Positions 53,401 to 61,971 of a stretch of DNA of 64,000 nucleotides are shown piece by piece. Numbering within the stretch: position 1 is the first letter of the stretch; each line of letters starts with the position of its first letter. A program made the translations under genes and the position numbers. A model generated the notes under the pieces. The model was not told the origin of the DNA. It saw only the letters and a list, made by a program, of their open reading frames with translations, and ran no database searches. The stretch is from CAYFIW01 sp964500645. GTDB taxonomy: Bacteria; Chloroflexota; Dehalococcoidia; Lucifugimonadales; UBA826. Where the stretch lies: positions 1 through 64,000 of the forward strand of contig CAZCOH010000006.1 of assembly GCA_964500645.1 (NCBI GenBank). Reading direction: 5' to 3'.

Positions 53401-54563
53401 AATTTGATTGCTTTGTGAGAGTTAATACTTTGGATAACTCTAAATGATTCTTTTTCTGTCTTATCCAGTATTGGATGGCTATATTCGGTCGAGTATATAG
53501 TTTTAGTTATTTGGGGTATTTTAGGAGGATTAAGCGAAACGAAATAATTAGTTTTTGAACAAATATTTTGGAGTTTGTTCATGTAGTAAGTAATGTAGGT
53601 TGCGGACGATTCGTTGGAGTCATGTGTACGTATGACATTCCATGATGCCCATGCTCGCTTCATAGGTGGCATGAATTTTCGGTCTGTATGCAAATAAACT
53701 TTGTTTTTGGTGTATTTGAAAGATTTCAGAATGATATGTATGTTGGGAAAGTCCTTTTTTACAAGGTTGGCTGCGGTATCGGCATGTGTTGCAACAATGA
53801 CCCGGTCGAATGCCTCAGACTGATTTCCATTAATCGTCAAGCTTGAGGATTCTTCACCCTTGTTTATATGAGTGACTTTGGTGTTGAGACGAATTCTCCC
53901 ATTGAATGATTTTTTAAAGGATTCGATGTAGCTTATGGAGCCATCACTGATGGTTTGCCATGAAGGCCTATTCTTGACTCGGAAAAGGCCATGGTTATTA
54001 AAAAAACTCACGTATGTTGATGCCGGTATTTTACTTGCACTTAATATGCTGCAAGACCAAATCGCAGCAGCAATGGGTAGGAAATAATCCTCGATTACAT
54101 AATTTGGGCATCCAAGCATTCTAAGGTATTTGGAGATAGAATCAGAATTGCTTGGGGATATATGGCTGTTTGAAAGCTTCTTGGAGTATTTGTAAATCGC
54201 TAAAAGAGTGTGCCAGTGTCGGTATTCAAATATCTTTTTTTTGTTTGGAAATAATCCCCCAACGGAACCTGCATAACAAGTATTATTTACTTCATCATGA
54301 AAAGAGAAAGACATATTAGATGGGTTTCTGTCTATACCTAGTTTTTCTAAAAATTCATTGAAGAGGGGATAATTTTTTTCATTGAATACTATGAAGCCTG
54401 TGTCTATGTATCTTATTGTACGATCAATATCTTTTGTGATTACGGTGTTTGTATGTCCACCTAGGCGGTCTTGTTCTTCAAATAAAGTCACACGGTGGAG
54501 GCCTTGTAAATTGAATGCCGCAGAAATGCCAGAGATTCCGCTTCCTATTACCGCTATTTTCAT
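53307..54563 (-). CDS. FAD-dependent amine oxidase/desaturase-like oxidoreductase
   Basis: 418 aa. The N-terminal dinucleotide-binding motif G-S-G-I-S-G-I-S-A-A-F and L-F-E-E-Q-D-R-L-G-G-H are followed by the V-I-V-A-T-H-A-D segment near residue 250 and the C-terminal F-C-G-A-Y-T-G-Y-G-F-H-E-D-G FAD loop. This subfamily accompanies CFA synthase and DUF1365 in singlet-oxygen and light-induced loci. Probably acts on membrane lipid or fatty-acyl chains (inference from neighbours). It overlaps the downstream DUF1365 frame and starts eight bases after the methyltransferase stop. Confidence 0.88.
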   Translation of the reverse strand: MKIAVIGSGISGISAAFNLQGLHRVTLFEEQDRLGGHTNTVITKDIDRTIRYIDTGFIVFNEKNYPLFNEFLEKLGIDRNPSNMSFSFHDEVNNTCYAGSVGGLFPNKKKIFEYRHWHTLLAIYKYSKKLSNSHISPSNSDSISKYLRMLGCPNYVIEDYFLPIAAAIWSCSILSASKIPASTYVSFFNNHGLFRVKNRPSWQTISDGSISYIESFKKSFNGRIRLNTKVTHINKGEESSSLTINGNQSEAFDRVIVATHADTAANLVKKDFPNIHIILKSFKYTKNKVYLHTDRKFMPPMKRAWASWNVIRTHDSNESSATYITYYMNKLQNICSKTNYFVSLNPPKIPQITKTIYSTEYSHPILDKTEKESFRVIQSINSHKAIKFCGAYTGYGFHEDGFRSGQQVADMINAEVII

Positions 54564-54570
54564 AATGACT

Positions 54571-55599
54571 CTAATTTCTCTTTTTAAAAAGGTAGTGAAT
54601 TATGTACCATTCACCGCCGTCTCTGTAATTGAATAGCTCGGAGCAAAAAATTAGAAATAGCTTGTAACGATTGAAATGCTTTGCTCTTTCTTTTCCATAA
54701 CCGTTCTCATCCATGTCTCTTAATATGATCTTTTTATTCAATTTGAAATTACTTAACCAGGATTCCAGACTCCGGTGATAATTGTGGCCAGATAATTTCC
54801 AGACCTCAATGTTTTCAAGGTTAGAATTTAGTTTTTTATAAAACCCGTCATATGGCATCATTCCTCCTGTAAAGAAATTTTTCGACATCCAGGAGGTTTT
54901 TTGGTTATCGAAATACTGCGGGTACACTTTATGTGAGAAAACCTGAATAAATAAGGTTCCCCTCGAATTTAGCCAACCGTCTATTCTACTCATTAAGGTT
55001 TTGGGGTTCCTGATATGTTCGAACATTTCAATAGAAATTATTCGATCATACTTACGCGTAGGTACATATTGATTGATATCGCATTTCACAACTTCTAGGT
55101 TGTATAAATTTTGTTGAGAAGCCTTTTGCTCTATGTATTGTTTTTGGGTTGTAGAGTTTGTAACTGCTGTTACAAACGTTTTTTTATATAAGCTTGCAAT
55201 TTCTAGCGATAAAGATCCCCATCCGCATCCTAGTTCCAAAACTGAATCACCGTCTGCAATACGACATTTATTGATGTAGTTTCGTAGTGTTTGAAAGTCT
55301 GCTTCCTTTAGGTCGTAAGAGTCACTGGACCATTCTGAGCCACTGTATTTCATGGAAGGACCTAAAAAGTATTCGTACACTGAGGAACTCATCTCATAGT
55401 GTTGGTGATTCGCCTCTTCAGTATTAATGGCTATTTCTGAATTTGAAGAGGTTAATTTGAATGCTTGTCTTATCTTATGCAGTTCGTTATTGCTGAGTTC
55501 TAAAATTCTAGATTCATATTTTTTTAGTCCCAGGCGGACAAACAACCTTAGTACACGTTCAGGAACCAACCCGCTGTCTATGATTGACTCATACCACAT
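54571..55599 (-). CDS. CFA-synthase-like methyltransferase lacking the usual Cys
   Basis: 342 aa. Class I SAM methyltransferase with E-L-G-C-G-W-G-S at about 122-129 and the Q-H-Y-E-M lead-in near 67. Where CFA synthases and coclaurine N-methyltransferase relatives have Y-S-C, this protein has Y85-S-G87. I-E-M-F-E-H is the matching catalytic-region motif. It is a divergent second methyltransferase four bases downstream of a canonical CFA synthase, so it may methylate a lipid differently or another substrate. Confidence 0.85.
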   Translation of the reverse strand: MWYESIIDSGLVPERVLRLFVRLGLKKYESRILELSNNELHKIRQAFKLTSSNSEIAINTEEANHQHYEMSSSVYEYFLGPSMKYSGSEWSSDSYDLKEADFQTLRNYINKCRIADGDSVLELGCGWGSLSLEIASLYKKTFVTAVTNSTTQKQYIEQKASQQNLYNLEVVKCDINQYVPTRKYDRIISIEMFEHIRNPKTLMSRIDGWLNSRGTLFIQVFSHKVYPQYFDNQKTSWMSKNFFTGGMMPYDGFYKKLNSNLENIEVWKLSGHNYHRSLESWLSNFKLNKKIILRDMDENGYGKERAKHFNRYKLFLIFCSELFNYRDGGEWYIIHYLFKKRN

Positions 55600-55603
55600 G
55601 TCG

Positions 55604-56794
55604 TTATTTCTTCTTAAAGGAGAATTGAAAATTACTTATGTGACCTGACTTAAACGCACCTGCACAATATGAAAAATAGTAGAAAAAACGTCGGTAGTCA
55701 TTATCATCGAATCCTAAGTCATGAATAAGTTGCCGGTTTTTTTCTAGGGTTTTCTGCCAAGTAATCAACGTCTTTGGATAATGACTACCGATCTCGCTTT
55801 CTCTGTATATCTCAAATCCACAATCCGAAGCTGACTGCTTTATTAGTCCGGTTGGAAGTAGGAGTCCTCCGGGGAATATGTATTTTTGAATGAAGTCACA
55901 ATTTTTTCTATACGATTCGTATCTTTCATCTGGTATTGTTATAACTTGGAGTTGTAGGGTGCCATCAGTCCTAAGTAATGTGGCACATTTAGAGAAAAAA
56001 TCACTGATTCCTTTGTGGCCAATCGCTTCTACCATTTCCACGGAGAAAATATGATCATATTTTCCGGATAAGTCTCTGTAATCCAGTAATTGGATGTCTA
56101 TTGCATCATTAAGCCCAAGGTTTGCGAATTTTCCTTTGCTGTAATTGTGCTGGCTTTCAGAAAGAGTAATAGCTGAAACTTTTGCCCCGTAGTCCGATGC
56201 AGCAATTATTGGGAGGTTACCCCAGCCGGAACCGATATCAAGGATATGGTCATCAGCCTTCACAGGAGCAGACTTCATCATCACATTGATTTTTTCGGCT
56301 TGTGCCTCTTCTAAGGAATCGGAAGTCTCGTTATAGATCGCGCAGGAGTATGTAAGAGAGGGGTCCAAAAAGCAGGAAAAAAATTCGTTACTAATGTCGT
56401 AATGGGATTTTATGTTGTTTCTGGATTGTTTTCTTGTGTTACGGACTCTAAAGGATTGAATAATTTTAGAATAAATTTTCAGAGGGGCAATTTTTGAAAT
56501 AAGTTGACGTTTCTCTTGCCCTGACGTTATGGAAATATATTCAAATAATTCTGTTAAATCAGAGTGAGTCCATTTGCCGTCGATATATGACTTTGCGAAA
56601 CCCAAATCATAGCCGTATACAAGGTCAGTAAAAAAAGACCAATCATTCACCTGTATTGGATCTACGGATCTATTGCCGTTATCGAATACGTGACGAATCC
56701 CATCTGGTGTCGTTATAGGAATGCCTGCTTTACTAAAGTTAGATAGGACTTTTTTGTAAAGTAGCTTTCCGATATACGTACTAATAGTATTCAA
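55604..56794 (-). CDS. cfa: Cyclopropane-fatty-acyl-phospholipid synthase family protein
   Basis: 396 aa, full length. Y-D-I-S-N-E-F-F with L-T-Y-S-C carries the active-site Cys; L-D-I-G-S-G-W-G binds SAM; V-E-M-V-E-A-I-G and Y-I-F-P-G-G are family motifs; the C-terminal Y-Y-F-S-Y-C-A-G-A-F closes the active site. It should transfer a methylene or methyl group from SAM to a double bond in a phospholipid acyl chain. The start is TTG directly after the TAG of the desaturase-like gene, so the two are tightly coupled. Confidence 0.9.
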   Translation of the reverse strand: MNTISTYIGKLLYKKVLSNFSKAGIPITTPDGIRHVFDNGNRSVDPIQVNDWSFFTDLVYGYDLGFAKSYIDGKWTHSDLTELFEYISITSGQEKRQLISKIAPLKIYSKIIQSFRVRNTRKQSRNNIKSHYDISNEFFSCFLDPSLTYSCAIYNETSDSLEEAQAEKINVMMKSAPVKADDHILDIGSGWGNLPIIAASDYGAKVSAITLSESQHNYSKGKFANLGLNDAIDIQLLDYRDLSGKYDHIFSVEMVEAIGHKGISDFFSKCATLLRTDGTLQLQVITIPDERYESYRKNCDFIQKYIFPGGLLLPTGLIKQSASDCGFEIYRESEIGSHYPKTLITWQKTLEKNRQLIHDLGFDDNDYRRFFYYFSYCAGAFKSGHISNFQFSFKKK

Positions 56795-57886
56795 CTAAAG
56801 ACTCTGTAATTTAATTTTCGTAGGTTCCTGAGAGAAATCTTTTAAATAACCCTCAATGTTCATTTTTTCCGTAACCCATCTTTTTAGGATGGTCCTAAAT
56901 CTGTACTCTATAAGCTCGGGGAATGTCATTGGACTCAGACCTTCGCTCGACTCTAGGCCCAAATGTTCTAATACTATTTCTCCGACTAAGCCGTGGCCAC
57001 CTCTGATGTTTCCAAGCGCCTTTGAGACAAAAACGTTTGGGACGTATCTTAGAAACCTTTTTTCCTTCAAGGAAGCGTATCCTACAATCAATTCACCGAG
57101 TTTTGCTTTGTCTTGAAGCATTTCGTTAATATTTCCTATTATTCGTACTAAAAGTGCCGTAATGTCCCCATTCATTCTAGGTATCCATTTTTGAGTTTTG
57201 GACTCTATATTTGCGACCAAAGGTATGTGGTTTGAAGGCATTTGAAAGTTTGATATGGCGTGGGTTATCTGTTTCATTAACCCGGGATCTGATTCAAGTT
57301 GTATAGCAGTTAAATTTCTGAACTGAACTGTGTGTAGGGCTTCTCTCCCTTTGACTTTGCTAAGAATCTTAGTAGTGTTACTTTCCTCGGGGAAAAATCC
57401 ACGTTGAAGTTCGTACCAATAGTCTGTTATGCATTCCTGTATCATTCCGTAGGTGGTAAGTTCAATAGGGTGATATCCAGAGCTATGAACCTCCTGATAA
57501 GATACACTGTCGAATGCTTCCTGAACCTGTTGTTCAAGTTCCGATTTATCAATACCGAAGTCTACTAAGATATTTTTAAACGGGTCGGCATGTCCTCTTT
57601 CATCCGGGGCCCAAAATCCCGTGACATAGTTGCTTAGCCAGAATGCACCATGATCTTTAGCTCCTGCTAAGTAGGTGTCTGCGTATTGTTCAGTTAAGGA
57701 TTCGGTGATAAAAGAAAGCTTGAAAGTGTCCACTAGGTCTGAGGCAGACATCTTACTCTGAGCAATAATTTCTTCTGGTTTATAGGTCTCAAACATTGAA
57801 TCTAAGTCACTTTGATTTACTGTTTGTAACTTAGGTATTTGTTTGTTTACGTACGACTCCAGTATTTTGGTCGTTACATCATCCAT
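56795..57886 (-). CDS. Acyl-ACP desaturase-like di-iron protein
   Basis: 363 aa. Ferritin-like four-helix pattern with two E-x-x-H motifs: E96-R-G-H99 (A-P-D-E-R-G-H) and E182-A-L-H185. Additional acidic ligands are likely at E62/E66 and E151. The spacing fits the FA_desaturase_2 (stearoyl-ACP desaturase) family, though sequence similarity is distant. It probably places a double bond in an acyl chain that the coupled CFA synthase then modifies. Stop TAG abuts the next start. Confidence 0.7.
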   Translation of the reverse strand: MDDVTTKILESYVNKQIPKLQTVNQSDLDSMFETYKPEEIIAQSKMSASDLVDTFKLSFITESLTEQYADTYLAGAKDHGAFWLSNYVTGFWAPDERGHADPFKNILVDFGIDKSELEQQVQEAFDSVSYQEVHSSGYHPIELTTYGMIQECITDYWYELQRGFFPEESNTTKILSKVKGREALHTVQFRNLTAIQLESDPGLMKQITHAISNFQMPSNHIPLVANIESKTQKWIPRMNGDITALLVRIIGNINEMLQDKAKLGELIVGYASLKEKRFLRYVPNVFVSKALGNIRGGHGLVGEIVLEHLGLESSEGLSPMTFPELIEYRFRTILKRWVTEKMNIEGYLKDFSQEPTKIKLQSL

Positions 57887-57910
57887 TAGTGTTTATTCCT
57901 GATTAGTCTT

Positions 57911-58390
57911 CTATTTACATCTGGATTCAAAATCTTTTGCCTTAGAAAGTATGGTTCCGTAGTCAGGAGCGTCACCAGGGTGTTTTCCAACCCACTCAAA
58001 TAACACATGACCTTCAGAATCGGTAAAGAAAACTGCTCTATTTGCCGACCTATAGTTCTCTACTCCTCCAAGCCCCTTAAATTCGACTTCAAATTGATCT
58101 ATTAAACGTAGTTCATGATCACTTAGAAGGTCAAAATCGATTGCGTAATCATTCTTCCATTTTTCTAATACGAAGGTGGAATCCACGGTTATTCCTGTAA
58201 CTTTTGTGATTCCGGGATCAAGCTCATCCAAGTACAGGTTGAATTCTGTGAGTCCTAAATTGCATAAATCTGTGAAAGCTCCCGGGAAGAAGCAGACGAT
58301 GTTTAAAGGAAAATCTGTATCAATTACAGGACGGGATTTTCGATTTTGATTATATAAATGTATTGGATCAATTTGCTTTCCAATTACCAT
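57911..58390 (-). CDS. Peroxiredoxin/redoxin-like protein
   Basis: 159 aa thioredoxin fold. The peroxiredoxin active-site pattern P36-x3-T40-x2-C43 (F-F-P-G-A-F-T-D-L-C) is present and no clear resolving Cys is near; a second Cys is three residues from the C-terminus. V-F-F-T-D-S-E-G-H-V-L matches the usual AhpC-TSA strand. Likely removes peroxides, fitting a photo-oxidative-stress locus. The ATG follows AGAGGT. Confidence 0.82.
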   Translation of the reverse strand: MVIGKQIDPIHLYNQNRKSRPVIDTDFPLNIVCFFPGAFTDLCNLGLTEFNLYLDELDPGITKVTGITVDSTFVLEKWKNDYAIDFDLLSDHELRLIDQFEVEFKGLGGVENYRSANRAVFFTDSEGHVLFEWVGKHPGDAPDYGTILSKAKDFESRCK

Positions 58391-58405
58391 GTTTTAAACC
58401 TCTTT

Positions 58406-58945
58406 CTAAGTTTTGTGAAAAAAAATGACCCATAAAATTGCATCCATAATGAGACAGTGAAATGTTATGGCAGCTAGTCCTGCAAGCGCCACAATTTTTT
58501 CCGTAGACGAAAAATCACTGCCGTCGTAAGTTGCCACACCCAAACATAAAAGTATAAGAGACAATGCCGTAATCCACAAAACTACAACGGTTAATATCCA
58601 CCAAAAGTTGCTTCCTGAAATTATGTAAGTCAGCAAAAATGGCATCCAGCAGGCTGCTGATAACAAGAAAATAGCAGCAAGAATCGTTATTGAATGATTT
58701 CCAAGTAGCCAGTCATGACTGAAATGCGTCGCCCCGTCCTTAAATACTGCCATGTAACAAAACATTAAGTAGCCAATTGCGGCTATCAACATTGATACAA
58801 CAATTGCTTGTCGCCAGCTCGCACTTACTCCGCCCCACAAAGAATTTCTGTGTTCTGGGAAGTTTCCTATGCCAATAGCATACCCCCCTAAAACCAAGAT
58901 GCCGCCAATGATGTTTACTAAAATGAAAGTCATCTGTGGGGACAT
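58406..58945 (-). CDS. Polytopic membrane protein, unknown
   Basis: 179 aa with about five membrane helices (roughly 5-27, 46-68, 84-108, 112-138 and 151-175). Short polar loops, one with W-G-G-V-S-A-S-W-R-Q. No family recognised. It is the first gene of the long minus-strand run, with GGAG before the ATG, and faces the candidate operator in the divergent spacer. Confidence 0.72.
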   Translation of the reverse strand: MSPQMTFILVNIIGGILVLGGYAIGIGNFPEHRNSLWGGVSASWRQAIVVSMLIAAIGYLMFCYMAVFKDGATHFSHDWLLGNHSITILAAIFLLSAACWMPFLLTYIISGSNFWWILTVVVLWITALSLILLCLGVATYDGSDFSSTEKIVALAGLAAITFHCLIMDAILWVIFFHKT

Positions 58946-58985
58946 TTTTCTACTCCAAAAAGTGAGGTGAATTTTTAAAAGGTAT

Positions 58986-59003
58986 ATGTGTTATGATACA
59001 CAT
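58986..59003. promoter_or_regulatory. Palindrome over extended -10 in divergent spacer
   Basis: ATGTGT (58986-58991) and ACACAT (58998-59003) are perfect inverted arms around TATGAT. On the plus strand this is an extended -10 (TG-T-TATGAT, 58992-58997). On the minus strand TATCAT overlaps it, 17 bases after TTGTGT. A repressor bound here would block both divergent transcripts, which makes it the best candidate operator for the B12-XRE regulator. Confidence 0.5.
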
Positions 59004-59151
59004 GAGATTGCTTAAACACAAACAAATGGTTTTCCAATTATCTGGTTTAGTAACTGCTTGAATAAAGTGATTGAGACGCAGTAGACAAGCTATAAGGCCA
59101 GAAACTGACGCATAAACATAGTTAGGTAGAGTAAAGGATCCAGAAGTACAT

Positions 59152-60582
59152 ATGAACGTTTTGATGGTAGGTAGCACCGGGTTTATAGGTAGAGCCACCC
59201 TTGCTTATTTACAGGGGAAAGGACACCGTGTAGCAGCGTGGGTTAGAGATTCTGAAAAAGCAAGAGATCTGTTAGGTGAAGGGATTAGAATTCTCGGACC
59301 ATTTGTAAACCCGACGGACCTTAGAAAAGAATTGGAATGGGCAGACTGTGTTGTGAATCTTGCCGGGAGACCTTTGGCCGGGGTGAGATGGACCAAAAAA
59401 AAGAAGAAAGATTTTGAGGACAGTAGAATTGGATTAACCAACATCATTACTGAGGAAATCTCGAATTGCCAAAATCCTCCTAGTGTGTTCGTGTCAGCGA
59501 GCGCGGTTGGGTACTATGGAGATCGAGGATCGGAAGTTCTTACGGAAAGATCATCAAAAGGTGAAGATTATCTTTCCGATCTCTGCTCCAGTTGGGAAGA
59601 ATCTGCGCATAAGGCAGAAAAATATGGGGTGAGGGTATGCACCTTAAGATTGGGGATAGTTTTGGGCAGGGAAGGCGGAATACTTAAACAAGTATTACCG
59701 GGATTTGAAATGGGTCTTGGAACTTACACTGGGGATGGTAACCAGCAACTATCATGGATACATCTTGCGGACGTGGCACGAGCTATAGAATTTTGTATTT
59801 CTGATGAACGGGTCACAGGCCCGGTGAATATTACCTCTCCCAAACCTAGCACTAGCAAGCAATTTGCCTTAGAACTTGGTAGTGTGACAAATGCGAAGAT
59901 TGTACTTCCAATCGGATCTTTTCCTCTAAGAGTGATTTTCGGTGAAGGAGCCACGGTACTAACGAATAGTCAAAAAGCTATTCCACAAAAATTGCAAGAC
60001 CTTGGATTCGAATTTATCTACACAAGTTTGAATGATGTTTTCAAAGACGAAGTAACCCCTGATTCTGTGATTATTCAAAGGGTCAAAGATCATGATTTGC
60101 TCCCTAAAGGAATTAAGGGGGATTACATATTAGAAACCGAAGTCTCTTTAAAAACTGGTTCTGAAGAGACTTTCGGGTTTTTCTCCTCACCGCTCAATCT
60201 GGGTCTATCTACTCCTTCTTGGGTCGGATTTAAAATAAAAGAAATGCCTAATGAGGTGAGAGAAGGTTCAGTAATTACATATCGTATTAAAGTTGGACCT
60301 ATCCCACTGAAATGGAAGACGGTTATATGGGAATGGAATCCCAACGACTCATTTATTGATTTTCAGGAAAAAGGTCCGTACAAAGTGTGGCATCACGAAC
60401 ATGAAATCATACCCAATGGACCTGGCGCCTCTATTATGAAGGATTCAGTCACATACACCATACCGGGAGGGCTTGTGGGCAGAATAATTCATTCTATTTT
60501 CATAAAGAAAACTCTAATCCGTATATTTGGGTATAGAAGAAGGGTAATTCAACTGAGGTTCGAGAGGGAAATATATGCCTAG
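59152..60582 (+). CDS. TIGR01777 epimerase-like protein fused to SRPBCC domain
   Basis: 476 aa. Residues about 1-300 are a TIGR01777/YfcH-type SDR: S-T-G-F-I-G near the N-terminus, L-A-G-R-P-L-A, S-A-S-A-V-G-Y-Y-G and H-L-A-D-V-A, with the DUF1731 tail F-G-E-G-A-T-V-L. Residues about 310-476 are an SRPBCC lipid/aromatic-binding domain with W-K-T-V-I-W-E-W. Proteins of this kind recur in light-induced loci with photolyase and CFA synthase. An AAAGGA site precedes the ATG. The stop overlaps the regulator gene by eight bases. Confidence 0.88.
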   Translation: MNVLMVGSTGFIGRATLAYLQGKGHRVAAWVRDSEKARDLLGEGIRILGPFVNPTDLRKELEWADCVVNLAGRPLAGVRWTKKKKKDFEDSRIGLTNIITEEISNCQNPPSVFVSASAVGYYGDRGSEVLTERSSKGEDYLSDLCSSWEESAHKAEKYGVRVCTLRLGIVLGREGGILKQVLPGFEMGLGTYTGDGNQQLSWIHLADVARAIEFCISDERVTGPVNITSPKPSTSKQFALELGSVTNAKIVLPIGSFPLRVIFGEGATVLTNSQKAIPQKLQDLGFEFIYTSLNDVFKDEVTPDSVIIQRVKDHDLLPKGIKGDYILETEVSLKTGSEETFGFFSSPLNLGLSTPSWVGFKIKEMPNEVREGSVITYRIKVGPIPLKWKTVIWEWNPNDSFIDFQEKGPYKVWHHEHEIIPNGPGASIMKDSVTYTIPGGLVGRIIHSIFIKKTLIRIFGYRRRVIQLRFEREIYA

Positions 60583-61471
60583 TAAGAGCAATGATGAAAA
60601 AGATTTACTAACAAACAAAATATGTGAAGAATTAGTAGAGGCGATGTTGGAGGCGGATAGAAATCGCTGTGAGTCCCTTATAGAAGGAGCTTTACTTAAT
60701 AATTTGACGCCAGTTCAGATTTTTGATTCTGTAATTTCAGTCGCTCTTAACCGGATTGGGGCACTATGGCACAAAGGATCTATTACTATTGCTCACGAGC
60801 ACGGTGCAAGTGAGATAGCACAGAATCTTATTGATTTTGTTTCTGATAAAACTCCTCATTTATCATCAAATGGCCTTACTGCTGTAGTGGCGGGAGTGGA
60901 GGGGGAACAACATGTTTTGGGCGCCAAGTTCTTTTCCGCCTTGCTGGAAGTGGAGGGATGGATTGTGCACTATTTAGGTTCCTCATTACCCAGTGATGAT
61001 CTGGTGCAATATGTCGTTGAAAAAAACGTAGATGCGATTGTGCTGACTATAGTTCTACCTGACAATATTGATCATGCAGAACAATGCCTAAAAAAATTGC
61101 AGAAATTAGACTCTCCCCCGGTTGTGTTAGTTGGAGGTGGGGCTGTGATAGGAAAGGAACTAGAAGGAGCTGTAGTTGCAGAGAATTTGGTGTCTGGTCT
61201 CACCTTGCTAGAGTCAAATTTTGGAATGGGTAGTTCTATGTTCACACTAGACGACATTCTTTTGGGTATAGGACAAAACATACAAGACATTAGAAAATCT
61301 AGAGGCATGAATCAGGGTCAATTAGCCGAGGCAGCAGGCGTTGATAGAGCGTACATAAGTTTAGTTGAAAATGGTAAACAGAACCTGACATTAGCTGCTT
61401 TAGTAAGGCTATCAGAAGCATTGTCGGTTCCCGTATCTGGAGTCATACCTGTTTCCACCTATAGACGTTGA
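60575..61471 (+). CDS. CarH/LitR-like cobalamin photoreceptor core with C-terminal XRE helix-turn-helix
   Basis: 298 aa. Residues about 10-92 form a B12-binding helical cap with W65-x9-E75-H76, the light-sensor signature of CarH. Residues about 100-215 are a cobalamin-binding Rossmann domain with E111-x-H113-x-x-G116 (the axial His), L-G-S-S-L-P near 134 and V-G-G-G near 186. Residues about 228-292 are a Cro/C1-type HTH (R-K-S-R-G-M-N-Q-G-Q-L-A-E-A-A-G-V-D, then Y-I-S-L-V-E-N-G). CarH/LitR proteins instead carry an N-terminal MerR domain. I infer an AdoCbl-dependent light-responsive DNA-binding regulator. It overlaps the TIGR01777 gene by eight bases. Confidence 0.88.
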   Translation: MPSKSNDEKDLLTNKICEELVEAMLEADRNRCESLIEGALLNNLTPVQIFDSVISVALNRIGALWHKGSITIAHEHGASEIAQNLIDFVSDKTPHLSSNGLTAVVAGVEGEQHVLGAKFFSALLEVEGWIVHYLGSSLPSDDLVQYVVEKNVDAIVLTIVLPDNIDHAEQCLKKLQKLDSPPVVLVGGGAVIGKELEGAVVAENLVSGLTLLESNFGMGSSMFTLDDILLGIGQNIQDIRKSRGMNQGQLAEAAGVDRAYISLVENGKQNLTLAALVRLSEALSVPVSGVIPVSTYRR

Positions 61472-61511
61472 ATTTAGGATTATTTGATTTCCCTAGGGAG
61501 TCTAAATAACT

Positions 61512-61970
61512 ATGGACTCAGAATTTTTTTTGCCGCTGATAGCCTTGGTGAATGTTTGCATATCTTGGTTCATGGTTGGCCTCATCTGGATAATACAAAT
61601 TGTCACTTATCCGATTTTTTCGTCTGTTGGCGGTTATAAATATGACAAGTTCCATTCAAAGCACGTCTCGTTGATCACTCCTCTGGTTGCACCTTTAATG
61701 TTATTTGAATTGGCTGTAGCGGTAGTGTTATTGCTTGTGAGTGGACCGTATTGGAATTATGGATATTCTGTTGTAAATCTGGTTTTCCTAGCGATAATTT
61801 GGGCATCAACATTTCTAATCCAAATACCGTTGCACGTAAAATTGAGTGTTAAGTTTGAGAAAAAAAACCATACGAGGTTAGTCAGAACAAATTGGATTAG
61901 GACATTTGCCTGGACAATGAAAGGACTTTTATCGACGATCCTAATTTTCAATCTGATTCAGAATACGTAG
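61512..61970 (+). CDS. Four-helix membrane protein, conserved unknown
   Basis: 152 aa with four membrane helices (about 6-28, 50-72, 80-102, 128-149). W-F-M-V-G-L-I-W-I-I-Q-I-V-T-Y-P near residue 19, with conserved aromatic and His residues (F-H-S-K-H near 47), is a pattern I have seen in small membrane proteins near photolyase loci, but no function is known to me. AGGGAG precedes the ATG. Downstream of the regulator by 40 bases and probably in the same transcript. Confidence 0.75.
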   Translation: MDSEFFLPLIALVNVCISWFMVGLIWIIQIVTYPIFSSVGGYKYDKFHSKHVSLITPLVAPLMLFELAVAVVLLLVSGPYWNYGYSVVNLVFLAIIWASTFLIQIPLHVKLSVKFEKKNHTRLVRTNWIRTFAWTMKGLLSTILIFNLIQNT

Positions 61971-61971
61971 A

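Noticed and set aside
58946..59151. Cobalamin riboswitch upstream of the B12-regulator operon
   Set aside because: I could not find the conserved B12-box or the expected stem arrangement here or upstream of the Rdh-like gene.
58950..59198. 82-aa minus-strand frame in the divergent spacer
   Set aside because: It overlaps the start of the TIGR01777 gene, lacks a ribosome site, has unconvincing composition and would occupy the control region.
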